Source of the DNA: Vulcanimicrobiota bacterium
Lineage (GTDB): Bacteria; Vulcanimicrobiota; Vulcanimicrobiia; Vulcanimicrobiales; Vulcanimicrobiaceae
Reading direction: 5' to 3'
Assembly: GCA_019241305.1 (NCBI GenBank)
Contig: JAFAXE010000114.1
Coordinates: 1-40,467 of the forward strand
Length of the DNA stretch: 40,467 nt
The position numbers and the translations under genes were made by a program. The notes under the pieces are model-generated. The model had not been told where the DNA came from and did not search any database. It saw only the letters and a list, made by a program, of their open reading frames with translations. This document shows, one piece after another, positions 31,358 through 39,590 of this stretch (within the stretch, counting starts at the first letter, position 1; each line of letters begins with the position of its first letter).

Positions 31358-32521
31358 TTACTCGGCGCGGTAGACGCGCGGGATTTCCGCTGGAAGACGC
31401 GCGACGATTTCGTAGCCGATGGTGCCGCACCACGCCGCCCAATCTTCCGCGCGTAGCCGTTCCTCACCATCCAGCCCGATCAGGGTTGTGGTAGAACCGG
31501 GATGCGCTTGTGGGATATCGGTGACGTCGACCATCGTCACGTTCATGCATACGCGTCCGACGATCGGTGCGCGGCGTCCGTGCACGAGGACGGCGCCGCG
31601 GTTGGAAGCCGCGCGTGGTATTCCCTCTGCATAGCCGATTGGGAGCACGCCGATGCGCGATGGTCGCGCTGTAGAAAACGTGCATCCATAACCCACCGGC
31701 GTACCGGCGGGGACTTCCTGGATGACGATGAGTTCCGTGCGCCATGACAGCGCCGGCTCGAGGTTGATGGGTTGCCGCAACGCGTCCTGCGTTTCGGGAG
31801 ACGGCCACACGCCGTAGGTCGCGATCCCGACGCGGACGAGATCCAGCCGCAGCTCAGGAAACAGCATCGTCGCCGCCGACGCGGCAGCATGTTTTCTGAC
31901 GCCGCGGCGACGCAGTTCGCTTTCGAGCGGACGCAACGCGGTTTCAAACCGTTCGAGCTGCTGGGTGGTGAACGCGGATTCGAGTTCTTCGACCGCCGCC
32001 AGATGCGTGAACACGCCTTCGAGTCCGAGCGCGGGCTCGCGAAGGTCTTCGCGCAGCGCAGCGGTGGCGCGTTCGGCAGGAAGCCCGAAGCGCGTTACCC
32101 CCGTATCGATCTTCACGTGCACCGGAAACGGGCGGCCGCTCTCTCTTGCGGTGCGAATGACGTCGTCGCGGTAGCCCTGGGTGTCCCATAACGTGATGGC
32201 GAGGTGCGCTTCGAGTGCACCCGCGAGTTCCGACGGCGTGACGGGGCCGAGCACGAGCACCGGCGTCTCGATGCCCCGTGCGCGAATCTCGTGTCCCTCT
32301 TGCGCGCGATAGACGCAGAAGAGATCGACCTCGCGCTCGAGCGCTTCGGCCACCCCGGCGAGACCATGACCATACGCGTTCGCTTTCACGACCGCGGCAA
32401 AACGTGCCGGCGCGGCGATCGTGCGAAGTTGAGCGGCGTTTCGGCGCAACGCCGGCACGTCGACTTCGATGTGCGCGAGCGCTGCGCTAGACCGGACGAC
32501 GGTGGGCGACGATGACAGCAA
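31358..32521 (-). CDS. alr: Alanine racemase
   Basis: A pyridoxal-phosphate enzyme that makes D-alanine for Ddl. The cofactor lysine is in AVVKANAYGHG (about residue 46). KIDTGVTRFGL, the LRLDLVRVGIATYG segment, and VGYGCTFSTARPSRIGVLPIGYAEG are typical, and GRVCMNVTMVDVTD holds the conserved Met-x-x-x-x-D. Length is 387 from TTG 32521, which overlaps the upstream membrane gene by 35 bases; no ATG or GTG lies nearer. Its place after a membrane-protein gene and tail-to-tail with citrate synthase shows no obvious shared regulation with ddl. Confidence 0.95.
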   Translation of the reverse strand: MLSSSPTVVRSSAALAHIEVDVPALRRNAAQLRTIAAPARFAAVVKANAYGHGLAGVAEALEREVDLFCVYRAQEGHEIRARGIETPVLVLGPVTPSELAGALEAHLAITLWDTQGYRDDVIRTARESGRPFPVHVKIDTGVTRFGLPAERATAALREDLREPALGLEGVFTHLAAVEELESAFTTQQLERFETALRPLESELRRRGVRKHAAASAATMLFPELRLDLVRVGIATYGVWPSPETQDALRQPINLEPALSWRTELIVIQEVPAGTPVGYGCTFSTARPSRIGVLPIGYAEGIPRAASNRGAVLVHGRRAPIVGRVCMNVTMVDVTDIPQAHPGSTTTLIGLDGEERLRAEDWAAWCGTIGYEIVARLPAEIPRVYRAE

Positions 32522-32954
32522 GCGGAATCCCAAAGAAAACGGTGTGCGCGACCCATTCGAAAAACGCGACGCCGGGGGTTGCCGGACGTGCAATGCCGCC
32601 CGCTGCCGTCACGACGCGCATCACGACATAGACGATCGAGCCGAAGACTGCACCGGAGGTGATCGGCCGTTCGTACAACGCTGCGGTATGGAGCGCCGCG
32701 GAGGCGAACGCGACGCCCCAAACGAGTCCAATCATCAGGTGCAGGGCAACGCCGAACCATGCCGCACCGGGAAGCGCGTATGCCGCAGGTCCGAGGATGG
32801 CTGAGGCGACGTAACGGTAGTGGTCCTCGGGAATGGCTCGATGCGTGAAATAGCCGACCCCCAGCCGGTACGCGTCCATGATGATTGCTGCCACGACACC
32901 CGCAGGACCACCGGCCCGCAGCGCAACCGTGGCGTTACTGCGCCTGCGCACCAC
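32487..32954 (-). CDS. Small multi-pass membrane protein of unknown function
   Basis: A 155-residue protein with about four to five hydrophobic helices: GPAGVVAAIIMDAYRLG, ILGPAAYALPGAAWFGVAL with IGLVWGVAFASAAL, GAVFGSIVYVVMRVVTA, and a last helix near WVAHTVFFGIPLAVIVA. The N-terminus is basic. I do not recognise the family; the spacing recalls small YagU-like inner-membrane proteins. It starts at GTG 32954 (a second GTG follows at 32951). Its end overlaps the alr start, so the two are probably co-transcribed. Confidence 0.75.
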   Translation of the reverse strand: MVRRRSNATVALRAGGPAGVVAAIIMDAYRLGVGYFTHRAIPEDHYRYVASAILGPAAYALPGAAWFGVALHLMIGLVWGVAFASAALHTAALYERPITSGAVFGSIVYVVMRVVTAAGGIARPATPGVAFFEWVAHTVFFGIPLAVIVAHRRPV

Positions 32955-33111
32955 GATCGCGTTGATTCAGCATAGCGACGCCTTTCCGCGCGTTCTTCGC
33001 TGCCGCCTGGGCTAGCAAGAAACGTCGCCGAGACGGACGAACACCACCGAGCAAGGCGCGCCGCATCACGGTGCGGCGTCGAGGTGTTCCCGCTACTTGC
33101 GAGGTTCGGCT
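32955..33111 (+). promoter_or_regulatory. Divergent intergenic region with structured leader of the TonB-receptor gene
   Basis: 157 bases between divergent starts. A two-part stem is visible before the receptor ATG: outer GAACACC (33039-33045) with GGTGTTC (33083-33089), and inner CGCCGCA (33059-33065) with TGCGGCG (33072-33078). CGAAC at 33038-33042 could alternatively pair with GTTCG at 33104-33108, beside the Shine-Dalgarno GAGG (33101-33104). Promoter boxes are not clear. Confidence 0.45.
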
Positions 33112-36100
33112 ATGCGCATTTCCTTGCCGCGTTTTGCCGTCATGCTGGCGCTGTTGGGCGCCGGCGCCCATGCTGCGGTCGCCGGAACGACCGGAGTCTT
33201 GGCCGGACGCGTGGTCGATTCGGCGTCACAAGCACCGCTTGCCGGTGCGCGAGTTAGCGTCGTTTCGCCGTCGCAGTCCGCCACCACGACGACCGACGCG
33301 AGAGGGGCATACCAGTTCTTGTCGCTAGCGCCGGATACGTACGCCTTCAGCGTCACGCTTCAGGGCTACGAATCCAATGCTCAGTCCGGCGTTACGATTC
33401 TCGCGGATCACACGCGCACGGTCAACGTCGTGCTCGTTCGTCAATTGCGGACCATCGGTCAAGTGCGCGCGCGCGTTGCAACCGATCTCGTGAAGCCGGG
33501 CACGACCAGCGACGTCTATTCGGTGAGCGGCTCTGCTGCTCAGGCGGCCAACGCGCTGAGCGGTCCAGGAAGTCTCGGTAACTCCTACAGCGCGATCGCG
33601 TCGGTTCCCGGAACGGTCGTCCAGCAAGGACAGATGGGCTGGTTCCAGCAGATGTCGATCCGCGGCGGCGACATCGATCAAATCGGCTACGAATTGGACG
33701 GGATTCCCGTCAACCGTGCCTATGACAACGCACCCGAAACGCTGCTGTCGAGCCTTGGCCAGCAAGAATTGCAAGTGTATACGGGCGGAACGCCCGCGAC
33801 GTCCGATGGCCAGGGCCTCTCCGGTTACGTCAATCAGGTCATCAAGACGGGAACGTATCCCGGCTTCAGCACCTTCGTGGGGGCGCTCGGGTCACCGACG
33901 TTCTACCACCGAGCCTCATTCGAGTTCGGAGGCTCGACGACGAACCGGTTATTTTCCTATTACTTTGGAACCGCCGGCCAAAATCAGGATTTCCGATATA
34001 TCGACAACAACAATGGCGCGACGGATCCGCGGTTCGTGTTTCCATTGTATTGGCCGCAGTTCGTCACGGCGCCGAACGGGGCTGTGGTCGGCGAATTCAA
34101 CATTTACGACGGCACGCCGAACAACGGCACGGGACCGCCTGGAACCAACAGCACCGTGCTGTTCTCGCCGGGCCAAACGTACACGATCGCGAGCGCCGCA
34201 ACGCGGGATACGATCGCCAACGTGCACATCGGCATCCCGCATCACAACGATGCCGCCCGCGATGACGTGCAATTTCTGTGGCTGATGAGCGAGTTCTTCA
34301 ACTCGTATTACAGCTCGATCAACGATCAGGGCGGCCCCGGCCACGTTGCGTTGGCGACGGGAAACAACGGCAACGCATTCTGGCACGATGGTTACGTGTA
34401 CAACGGACCGCTCTTTGCGCCGCCGGTCAAGAGCGACGTGATACCGTACTTCTTCATGAGCAGCGTCCAGGGGCGGCCGCTCTTCTCGCCCCTGCCCAAT
34501 AGCGCGCGCGACACGAACGATAACGGCGTCGGAGTTCTCAAAGCGCAGTACCAGCGGAACTTCAACGCCCGCTCCTTCGCCCGCATTTTCGGCTACTCAG
34601 TCTATTCCAACTGGTTCATCACCGGCGAGGCGAATCAGAACTTCACGGGGTTTTACGGAGCCGAACTAAACGACTATGAGATCCCGAGTCACACGTACGG
34701 TGTGAGCGGTCTCTACGCGAATCAGGTAAGCGACAAACACCTGCTCCAAATATCCGGGACGTACAGTCAGTCGAAGTTGCAGCGACGATACTACTACAAC
34801 TTTCCCGGGAATCAGGGCCCCTCGACAGCCTTCACCAATCTGATCCTCCCAGCGAACGCCGCCCAAACGGGAAGGTGCTACGGTTTGGTAGGGACGTCCA
34901 ACCCAACGCCGTCCCAAGTCAGTTGCTTCTCGAGCACGTATCGTGGCACGTTCACGACGCCCGAACCCTTCGATCCAGCCGCGTACGCGTGGCCGGGCGG
35001 CGTGCAGCCGCAGTGGATTGCGACGGAAAACGGGCCGCTCGGGCGAGTCAACAACGTCTCGCCGATCCAGTCAGCCGGGTCGATCTCCGACAGCTACCGG
35101 CCCAGCGACCGCTTGACGCTCAATCTCGGCCTGCGCGTGGAGAACTACTTGGAACGGTTGGCTGACACGGGTGGGGCGAATCCGCAAAACCGCGCATTTT
35201 GGGTGGCAGCGTACAACAACGAATTCTGCTACAAGCCCGGTGTGTTCGGCGCGCTCAACGTATCGGGCAGTATACCGGTGAACGGCAAGTTCAATACTCC
35301 GCAGAACTGCGCCGCTTTGGGAAGCGGTTATCTTCCCGTGCATTTTATCAACCCGCACGGGACGAGCAATATTTCGGCGACCGTGATCCAACCGCGACTC
35401 GCCGGGACGTACCAAGCAAACGCCGATGCCGTCTTCCGGGCCTCCTTTGGGATCTATTCCCGTCCGGTCAATTCGTCGTGGCTTCAATACAACGATCTCA
35501 ACGACCGTGACTGGCTCCTGTATGCTGGTAACAACTTCGTCGGCTATGGATTCAACTCGCCGGTCCACAACTTGTCGCCCGATACCTCGTATAATTACGA
35601 CGCCTCCTGGGAGCAGCACGTCAAATCGACCGACATCTCGTTCAAGGTCACGCCGTTTTACCGCAGCACGCGCAACCAGCTGCAAGCGTTTCCCATTGGC
35701 GTAGGCGGCATCGTGAGCGGCTTCAACGTCGGCCAACAGCGCTCGTATGGCGTCGAGTTCGCGCTTCGCAAGGGCGACTTTTCGCTCGACGGTCTCAGCG
35801 GTCAGTTGTCCTACACCCACACGAAAAGCCAAATCCGCTATTCGCGCTTCCCTTCCGGGACGAGTGTGATCGATAGCATCAACGAGTACATTCAGGAGTA
35901 CAACTCGTACACGTCCGCCTGCCACACGATTACGCAGGCGAACTCACGGCTCTGCGGTCTTCCCCCAGGGACGTCGAATCCAAACTCGCAGGCGTCATTC
36001 CCGCCAGGCTCGGGGTCAGGCGCCGTATCGAATCCCTACTATATGCGGCCGGCGCAGCCGCTGTTCGACCCCAATGCGGAATACACCACGTACGATCAGA

Positions 36101-36714
36101 TTCCACAAGTCTTTGTCGGTTCGAACGGATACGAGACGCCGGACGTCCTGGCGCTTATTCTCAACTACAAGCGCGGACCGCTGAACATCACGCCCAGCTT
36201 GACGCTCAGTTCGGGTTCGAACTATGGCTCGCCACTCGCGTATCCGGGATACTACCCGAATGGCGGATGCTTACTCTCGGGTGGCAAGCCGATTCCGTAC
36301 ACGTGCGAGAACCACTTCTCGCCAATCAGCCAACAGTCGTTCTTATTGATACCGGATGCCTTCACCGGCAGGTTCGACAATCTCGGCGCGTTCCAAGAGC
36401 CATCCAGATTTACCCTGAACCTCGCACTCGGCTACCAGATGTCGAAGCGGATCAAAGCGACGGTGACGCTGACCGGCCTCATCGATCGCTGTTACCAGCG
36501 AGGCTATCCGTGGGACGATCCCAACATCTGCGTGTACTCCGAGCTTCCCTCCGGCGGTGCGGCCGTCGGACCTTCCGGTAATTTCCTGCCACTGAACAAA
36601 ACGCCGATCCCGTTGCGCTACCCGTACGGTCCGTTCAACGATAATCTCAACACCGGCTTTACCGGCGTGAAAATTCCGATGGAAGCGGTCTTCGAACTCG
36701 ACGTAAAGTTGTAA
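33112..36714 (+). CDS. TonB-dependent receptor with carboxypeptidase-regulatory-like domain
   Basis: A large outer-membrane protein (1200 residues). A signal peptide (MRISLPRFAVMLALLGAGAH) is followed by a carboxypeptidase-regulatory-like beta-sandwich (about 24-110; LAGRVVDSASQAPLAGARVS, then DARGAYQFLSLAPDTY). A plug-like domain comes next (about 130-250, with MSIRGGDIDQIGYELDGIPV), then a long barrel rich in Tyr, Asn and Gly, ending in the strand FELDVKL. Its ligand is unknown. Such receptors of the SusC/OMP type are numerous in Eremiobacterota-like and Acidobacterial genomes. The ATG at 33112 has GAGG seven bases upstream. No partner transporter is in the window. Confidence 0.9.
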   Translation: MRISLPRFAVMLALLGAGAHAAVAGTTGVLAGRVVDSASQAPLAGARVSVVSPSQSATTTTDARGAYQFLSLAPDTYAFSVTLQGYESNAQSGVTILADHTRTVNVVLVRQLRTIGQVRARVATDLVKPGTTSDVYSVSGSAAQAANALSGPGSLGNSYSAIASVPGTVVQQGQMGWFQQMSIRGGDIDQIGYELDGIPVNRAYDNAPETLLSSLGQQELQVYTGGTPATSDGQGLSGYVNQVIKTGTYPGFSTFVGALGSPTFYHRASFEFGGSTTNRLFSYYFGTAGQNQDFRYIDNNNGATDPRFVFPLYWPQFVTAPNGAVVGEFNIYDGTPNNGTGPPGTNSTVLFSPGQTYTIASAATRDTIANVHIGIPHHNDAARDDVQFLWLMSEFFNSYYSSINDQGGPGHVALATGNNGNAFWHDGYVYNGPLFAPPVKSDVIPYFFMSSVQGRPLFSPLPNSARDTNDNGVGVLKAQYQRNFNARSFARIFGYSVYSNWFITGEANQNFTGFYGAELNDYEIPSHTYGVSGLYANQVSDKHLLQISGTYSQSKLQRRYYYNFPGNQGPSTAFTNLILPANAAQTGRCYGLVGTSNPTPSQVSCFSSTYRGTFTTPEPFDPAAYAWPGGVQPQWIATENGPLGRVNNVSPIQSAGSISDSYRPSDRLTLNLGLRVENYLERLADTGGANPQNRAFWVAAYNNEFCYKPGVFGALNVSGSIPVNGKFNTPQNCAALGSGYLPVHFINPHGTSNISATVIQPRLAGTYQANADAVFRASFGIYSRPVNSSWLQYNDLNDRDWLLYAGNNFVGYGFNSPVHNLSPDTSYNYDASWEQHVKSTDISFKVTPFYRSTRNQLQAFPIGVGGIVSGFNVGQQRSYGVEFALRKGDFSLDGLSGQLSYTHTKSQIRYSRFPSGTSVIDSINEYIQEYNSYTSACHTITQANSRLCGLPPGTSNPNSQASFPPGSGSGAVSNPYYMRPAQPLFDPNAEYTTYDQIPQVFVGSNGYETPDVLALILNYKRGPLNITPSLTLSSGSNYGSPLAYPGYYPNGGCLLSGGKPIPYTCENHFSPISQQSFLLIPDAFTGRFDNLGAFQEPSRFTLNLALGYQMSKRIKATVTLTGLIDRCYQRGYPWDDPNICVYSELPSGGAAVGPSGNFLPLNKTPIPLRYPYGPFNDNLNTGFTGVKIPMEAVFELDVKL

Positions 36715-36742
36715 CGCTCGATTGAGCTGATAGAAGCGTACC

Positions 36743-36760
36743 ATGGCCGTGAACGGCCAT
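36743..36760. terminator. Hairpin between convergent genes, possible bidirectional terminator
   Basis: ATGGCCGT (36743-36750) and ACGGCCAT (36753-36760) form a perfect 8-bp stem shortly after the receptor stop at 36714. The GNAT gene arrives from the other strand. No run of T follows, so intrinsic termination is uncertain. Confidence 0.5.
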
Positions 36761-36782
36761 AGAGAAGCGCATGAAAAGCATG

Positions 36783-36826
36783 TGTCATCCTGAGCGAAGC
36801 GAGCGTAGCGAGTGGAGTCGAAGGAC
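36783..36826. repeat. GAGCGAAGCGAG-type intergenic repeat
   Basis: A 44-base stretch beginning GTCATCCTGAGCGAAGCGAG and ending GAGTCGAAGGACG. I recall near-identical short intergenic sequences in many unrelated bacterial genomes, where they are dispersed. One copy is seen here, between the receptor and GNAT genes. Its function is unknown. Confidence 0.5.
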
Positions 36827-36846
36827 GGGCCCACGCCATTTTCATG

Positions 36847-37398
36847 TCAAGATGAAACATTGAGTTGCTTTTCGTACGGCTGCTCGGCGCGCAGAAGACC
36901 ATACAATGCGACGTCGACGATGTTGCCGTCGCGATCCCTTGCGCCTTGGCGCAGAAGACCTTCGCGCTGAAAGCCCGACTTTTCGAGCACGCGAGCCGAC
37001 GCAACGTTCGGAAGGTCGACTCTCGCTTCGAGGCGACGCATTTCGCGGACGTCGAAGGCGTACGGAACGAACAGGCGCGCCGCTTCCGTCGCGATTCCGC
37101 GCCCCCAGTACGCCGGCGTGAGCCAATAACCGAACTCCGCGACGCCCGAGCGCTCACCTTCGCGCGGTATCAAGCCGATTCCACCGGCCAGTGATTCGTC
37201 GACGACGATCGCAAGGTGATTAGGCAGCGACTCTTCGCTGACGGTCGCGATCCACCACTGCGCGTCGTGCAGCGTATAGGGATGCGGAAAGCGCTGCGAC
37301 ATCCAGCGGACGATGGCACGCTCGTTGGCGATCTCCGCGAGCCGCTCGATGTCGGTTTCAACGTAAGGCCGTAGGAAACAGCGCTCGCCCTTCAGCAT
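36847..37398 (-). CDS. GNAT family N-acetyltransferase (RimJ/RimL-like)
   Basis: A predicted acetyl-CoA-dependent acetyltransferase of 183 residues. It opens MLKGERCFLRPYVETD as in RimJ/RimL-type enzymes. The fold is visible as GGIGLIPRE (strand 4), AEFGYWLTPAYWGRGIATEAA with the acetyl-CoA-binding Gly-x-Gly-x-A region, RLEARVDLPNVASARVLEKSGF, and EGLLRQGARDRDGNIVDVALYG at the end. The substrate is unknown; ribosomal protein ends or small amines are possible. ATG 37398 is chosen for the GGAAGG upstream. An earlier ATG at 37419 has no Shine-Dalgarno. Confidence 0.9.
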   Translation of the reverse strand: MLKGERCFLRPYVETDIERLAEIANERAIVRWMSQRFPHPYTLHDAQWWIATVSEESLPNHLAIVVDESLAGGIGLIPREGERSGVAEFGYWLTPAYWGRGIATEAARLFVPYAFDVREMRRLEARVDLPNVASARVLEKSGFQREGLLRQGARDRDGNIVDVALYGLLRAEQPYEKQLNVSS

Positions 37399-37463
37399 CG
37401 ATCTGGCCTTCCCAGCCATCGCGCGGTGCGACGGCACGATCGGGATTTTACAGACCGCGCTGC

Positions 37464-37490
37464 GTATCTCCGCCGCGGCGGCGGAGATAC
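37464..37490 (-). terminator. Strong hairpin at the end of a propeller lipoprotein gene
   Basis: GTATCTCCGCCG (37464-37475) and CGGCGGAGATAC (37479-37490) form a perfect 12-bp stem with a 3-base loop, touching the TAG stop of the minus-strand gene. No T-run follows. In GC-rich genomes such stems often end transcription. Confidence 0.6.
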
Positions 37491-38521
37491 TATGAGCCCT
37501 TGGTGACCGCGACCCCGAGTGCTTGCGTAAAGCCTCCGATGGTATTGACCGTCACGCCGGAGGGGTAGGAGATCTGCTGAACCGTTTGTTGCGGCGAACT
37601 GTCGACGACGTACAAATCGCTGCCGGAAAGCGCGACCCCGTATGGATCGTAAAAGCCATTGGCGATGGTCTGCGATGGCGTCGTCGTACCCGGCGGAAAG
37701 ACGTCCACCGCAGGCGGGTTACCGAACTGATCGGCCAAGAGCAAATTGTCGTTTTTGTCGATCGCGAGTCCGCCGCAAAATGAGACGATCGTTCCGAGAT
37801 CCGTGCCGGTGCTCGAATGAGGCGCATATTTCATCACGTCTCCCGGACCTGAGGGACCGTTGAACCCTACGTAGAGGTTGTTTTGGGCATCCAGCGCTAC
37901 GCCCTCAGTATACGCACCCGCGATCGAGAGAATCCGCGATGGCTTCGCGCCGTGGTGTGCGTACTCCACAACCTGACCGCTATAAAAATTTGAAACGTAT
38001 ACGGTGCCGTTTCGACCGACCGCAACGGCAACGGGGTCGGTCAGCGCCTGGGAGTACGTGGCCGTCGGTCCACCCGTGTAGGGCGGCGCGTACACGGTGA
38101 CGGTCGCATTGGCGAGATTCGTGACGTACACGTTCGAGGCTCCGTCCACCGCAAGCCCGTCGGGAGAGGCCACGCCGTTCGAGATCATCCCAATGGGTGA
38201 GCGGCCGTGATGCTTCGGGAAGATGTCGACCACGTTCTTTGCCTCATCCGCAACGAACAGATACCCTTGCGTGCGCGCGGCAGCCATTGCGCGCGACATC
38301 CAGTTCGGCTGGCGGTTGACGGCGAACAGCCGGTGCCCGTCGCGATACGGCGGAGCAAGGAAATTGAATGCGCCGAAGGTCACCGTGCGCCGAGCCGTCG
38401 TCAAGGACGGTTTGCCGTCCACGATGCCGGGCGACGGAACAGAACTCACCGTCGCGCATCCCCCGACGAGCGCCAGCATAAAGATCGCAAGAACCGGCTT
38501 GACGTGTGCCTCTGTCAGCAT
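37490..38521 (-). CDS. Beta-propeller (NHL-like) lipoprotein
   Basis: A 343-residue exported lipoprotein. The signal ends in LALVGGC, so the Cys would be lipidated. The body is made of repeated blades with the pattern G-(L/V)-A-(V/L)-D-...-N-(L/V)-Y-V, such as GLAVDGASNVYVTN, AVAVGRNGTVYVSN, GVALDAQNNLYVGF and GLAIDKNDNLLLAD, which fit NHL/SMP-30-like six- or seven-bladed propellers. It shares the motif APPYTG with the two neighbouring genes. The ATG at 38521 has AAGGAGAGG upstream. No catalytic residues are recognised; a binding or scaffold role outside the cytoplasm is likely. Confidence 0.83.
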   Translation of the reverse strand: MLTEAHVKPVLAIFMLALVGGCATVSSVPSPGIVDGKPSLTTARRTVTFGAFNFLAPPYRDGHRLFAVNRQPNWMSRAMAAARTQGYLFVADEAKNVVDIFPKHHGRSPIGMISNGVASPDGLAVDGASNVYVTNLANATVTVYAPPYTGGPTATYSQALTDPVAVAVGRNGTVYVSNFYSGQVVEYAHHGAKPSRILSIAGAYTEGVALDAQNNLYVGFNGPSGPGDVMKYAPHSSTGTDLGTIVSFCGGLAIDKNDNLLLADQFGNPPAVDVFPPGTTTPSQTIANGFYDPYGVALSGSDLYVVDSSPQQTVQQISYPSGVTVNTIGGFTQALGVAVTKGS

Positions 38522-38552
38522 GGCGCGCCTCTCCTTCACTGCAGTCCGCCTG

Positions 38553-39551
38553 TCACGGAGCGTCCGACGGAATGGTTGCGATTCCGATTCCCTCGGATAG
38601 GGTCGCCGTCGTCGCCACGACGTTACCCGTTGCGATGTCGTATTCGACTCCTTGCGTCTGGTTCGCAATAGACCATACGCGTTTCTGTCCGGGTGTCAGC
38701 GCGATCGGCGTGTCGTTCGTCTGGTACGAAAAAAGCTGCGTCGGGTTCCCGGTGTAGGGCGGCGGAACGACGTCCATCATTCCGGCAGAGCCAAAGCGCC
38801 CATCGTCGTTGATGTAGAGATTGCCGTCGCGACCGACCTCGATACCACCGGGATAGCGTTGAGGGCCGAGGTTTTGCAATTTCGTCCAGGTCACGCCACC
38901 GTCGGTGGACTCATCCACGAGGAGCACTTGGTTGCTGTCCCAACCGTCGTCGAAAAGATTTCCCTTGGCATCGGTCGTGAAGAAGAACTGCGAACCTGGA
39001 CCAGAGCCGTCGTCGAGATTCGGATCGACGATCTGGTTGCTACGTCCGTGGGCGCATCGCGTGAACTCGTCTTGGAGGTTCGTGTAGCCTCCATAGTCGC
39101 CCGCATACACCGTTCCAGCGTCGTCGACGGCGAGACCCCACGGGAAGCCTGTGACCGTGGTACAGACGCGAGTCGGCGTGCCCGTGTACGGAGGACGATA
39201 CCGTAAGACCTCGCCACGGTCGTACACGCGCCCGCGACCGACGTACAGGTTGTTCCGGCGATCGACGAACAGCCCGCCGGGGATGCCACCAAGTCCATCG
39301 TGAAAATTCATCACGTAGCAGGGCTGGGTGCCCTTACCGTGCTGTTCGTAGAAGTTGACAAGCAACAGGTTCTCGTCGCTGATGAGCACAACGGGTGCCT
39401 TACACGTCCCCGGAAGGAGGAGCGGCGTCGTCACCGCACGCCACGCGCGTGCCTGCATCGGTCTCGGGACGCCGGCCTGTGCATCCGCAACAGCTACGCT
39501 CGCGGAAAACGCGACCAGCGTAGCGCTTGCGATGAAGAGCTTGCTAAACAT
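38553..39551 (-). CDS. Secreted beta-propeller protein
   Basis: A 332-residue exported protein with a cleavable signal (MFSKLFIASATLVAF, then VADAQA). Blades recur as GGLFVDRRNNLYVGR, GLAVDDAGTVYAGD, FTTDAKGNLFDDG and GGIEVGRDGNLYIND. RPPYTGTPT and PPPYTGNPT occur between blades. Three Cys are present (GTCKAP, QPCYVM, VCTTV). The start ATG 39551 has GGAGG eight bases upstream. It lies 31 bases before the lipoprotein gene downstream on the same strand, suggesting co-expression. The function is unknown. Confidence 0.83.
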   Translation of the reverse strand: MFSKLFIASATLVAFSASVAVADAQAGVPRPMQARAWRAVTTPLLLPGTCKAPVVLISDENLLLVNFYEQHGKGTQPCYVMNFHDGLGGIPGGLFVDRRNNLYVGRGRVYDRGEVLRYRPPYTGTPTRVCTTVTGFPWGLAVDDAGTVYAGDYGGYTNLQDEFTRCAHGRSNQIVDPNLDDGSGPGSQFFFTTDAKGNLFDDGWDSNQVLLVDESTDGGVTWTKLQNLGPQRYPGGIEVGRDGNLYINDDGRFGSAGMMDVVPPPYTGNPTQLFSYQTNDTPIALTPGQKRVWSIANQTQGVEYDIATGNVVATTATLSEGIGIATIPSDAP

Positions 39552-39590
39552 GCGGTGATCCTCCACGTCGTCGTTGCGGGATTCGTAGCA

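Noticed and set aside
35071-35925. 284-codon open frame on the minus strand
   Set aside because: It is antisense to the TonB-receptor barrel. The Arg/Val-rich product has no recognisable domain.
36783-36826. Relating the GAGCGAAGCGAG repeat to the foldback elements
   Set aside because: Both contain CACTCG- and GCTCG-like words on one strand, but alignment needs several gaps and is no better than expected for such low-complexity sequence.
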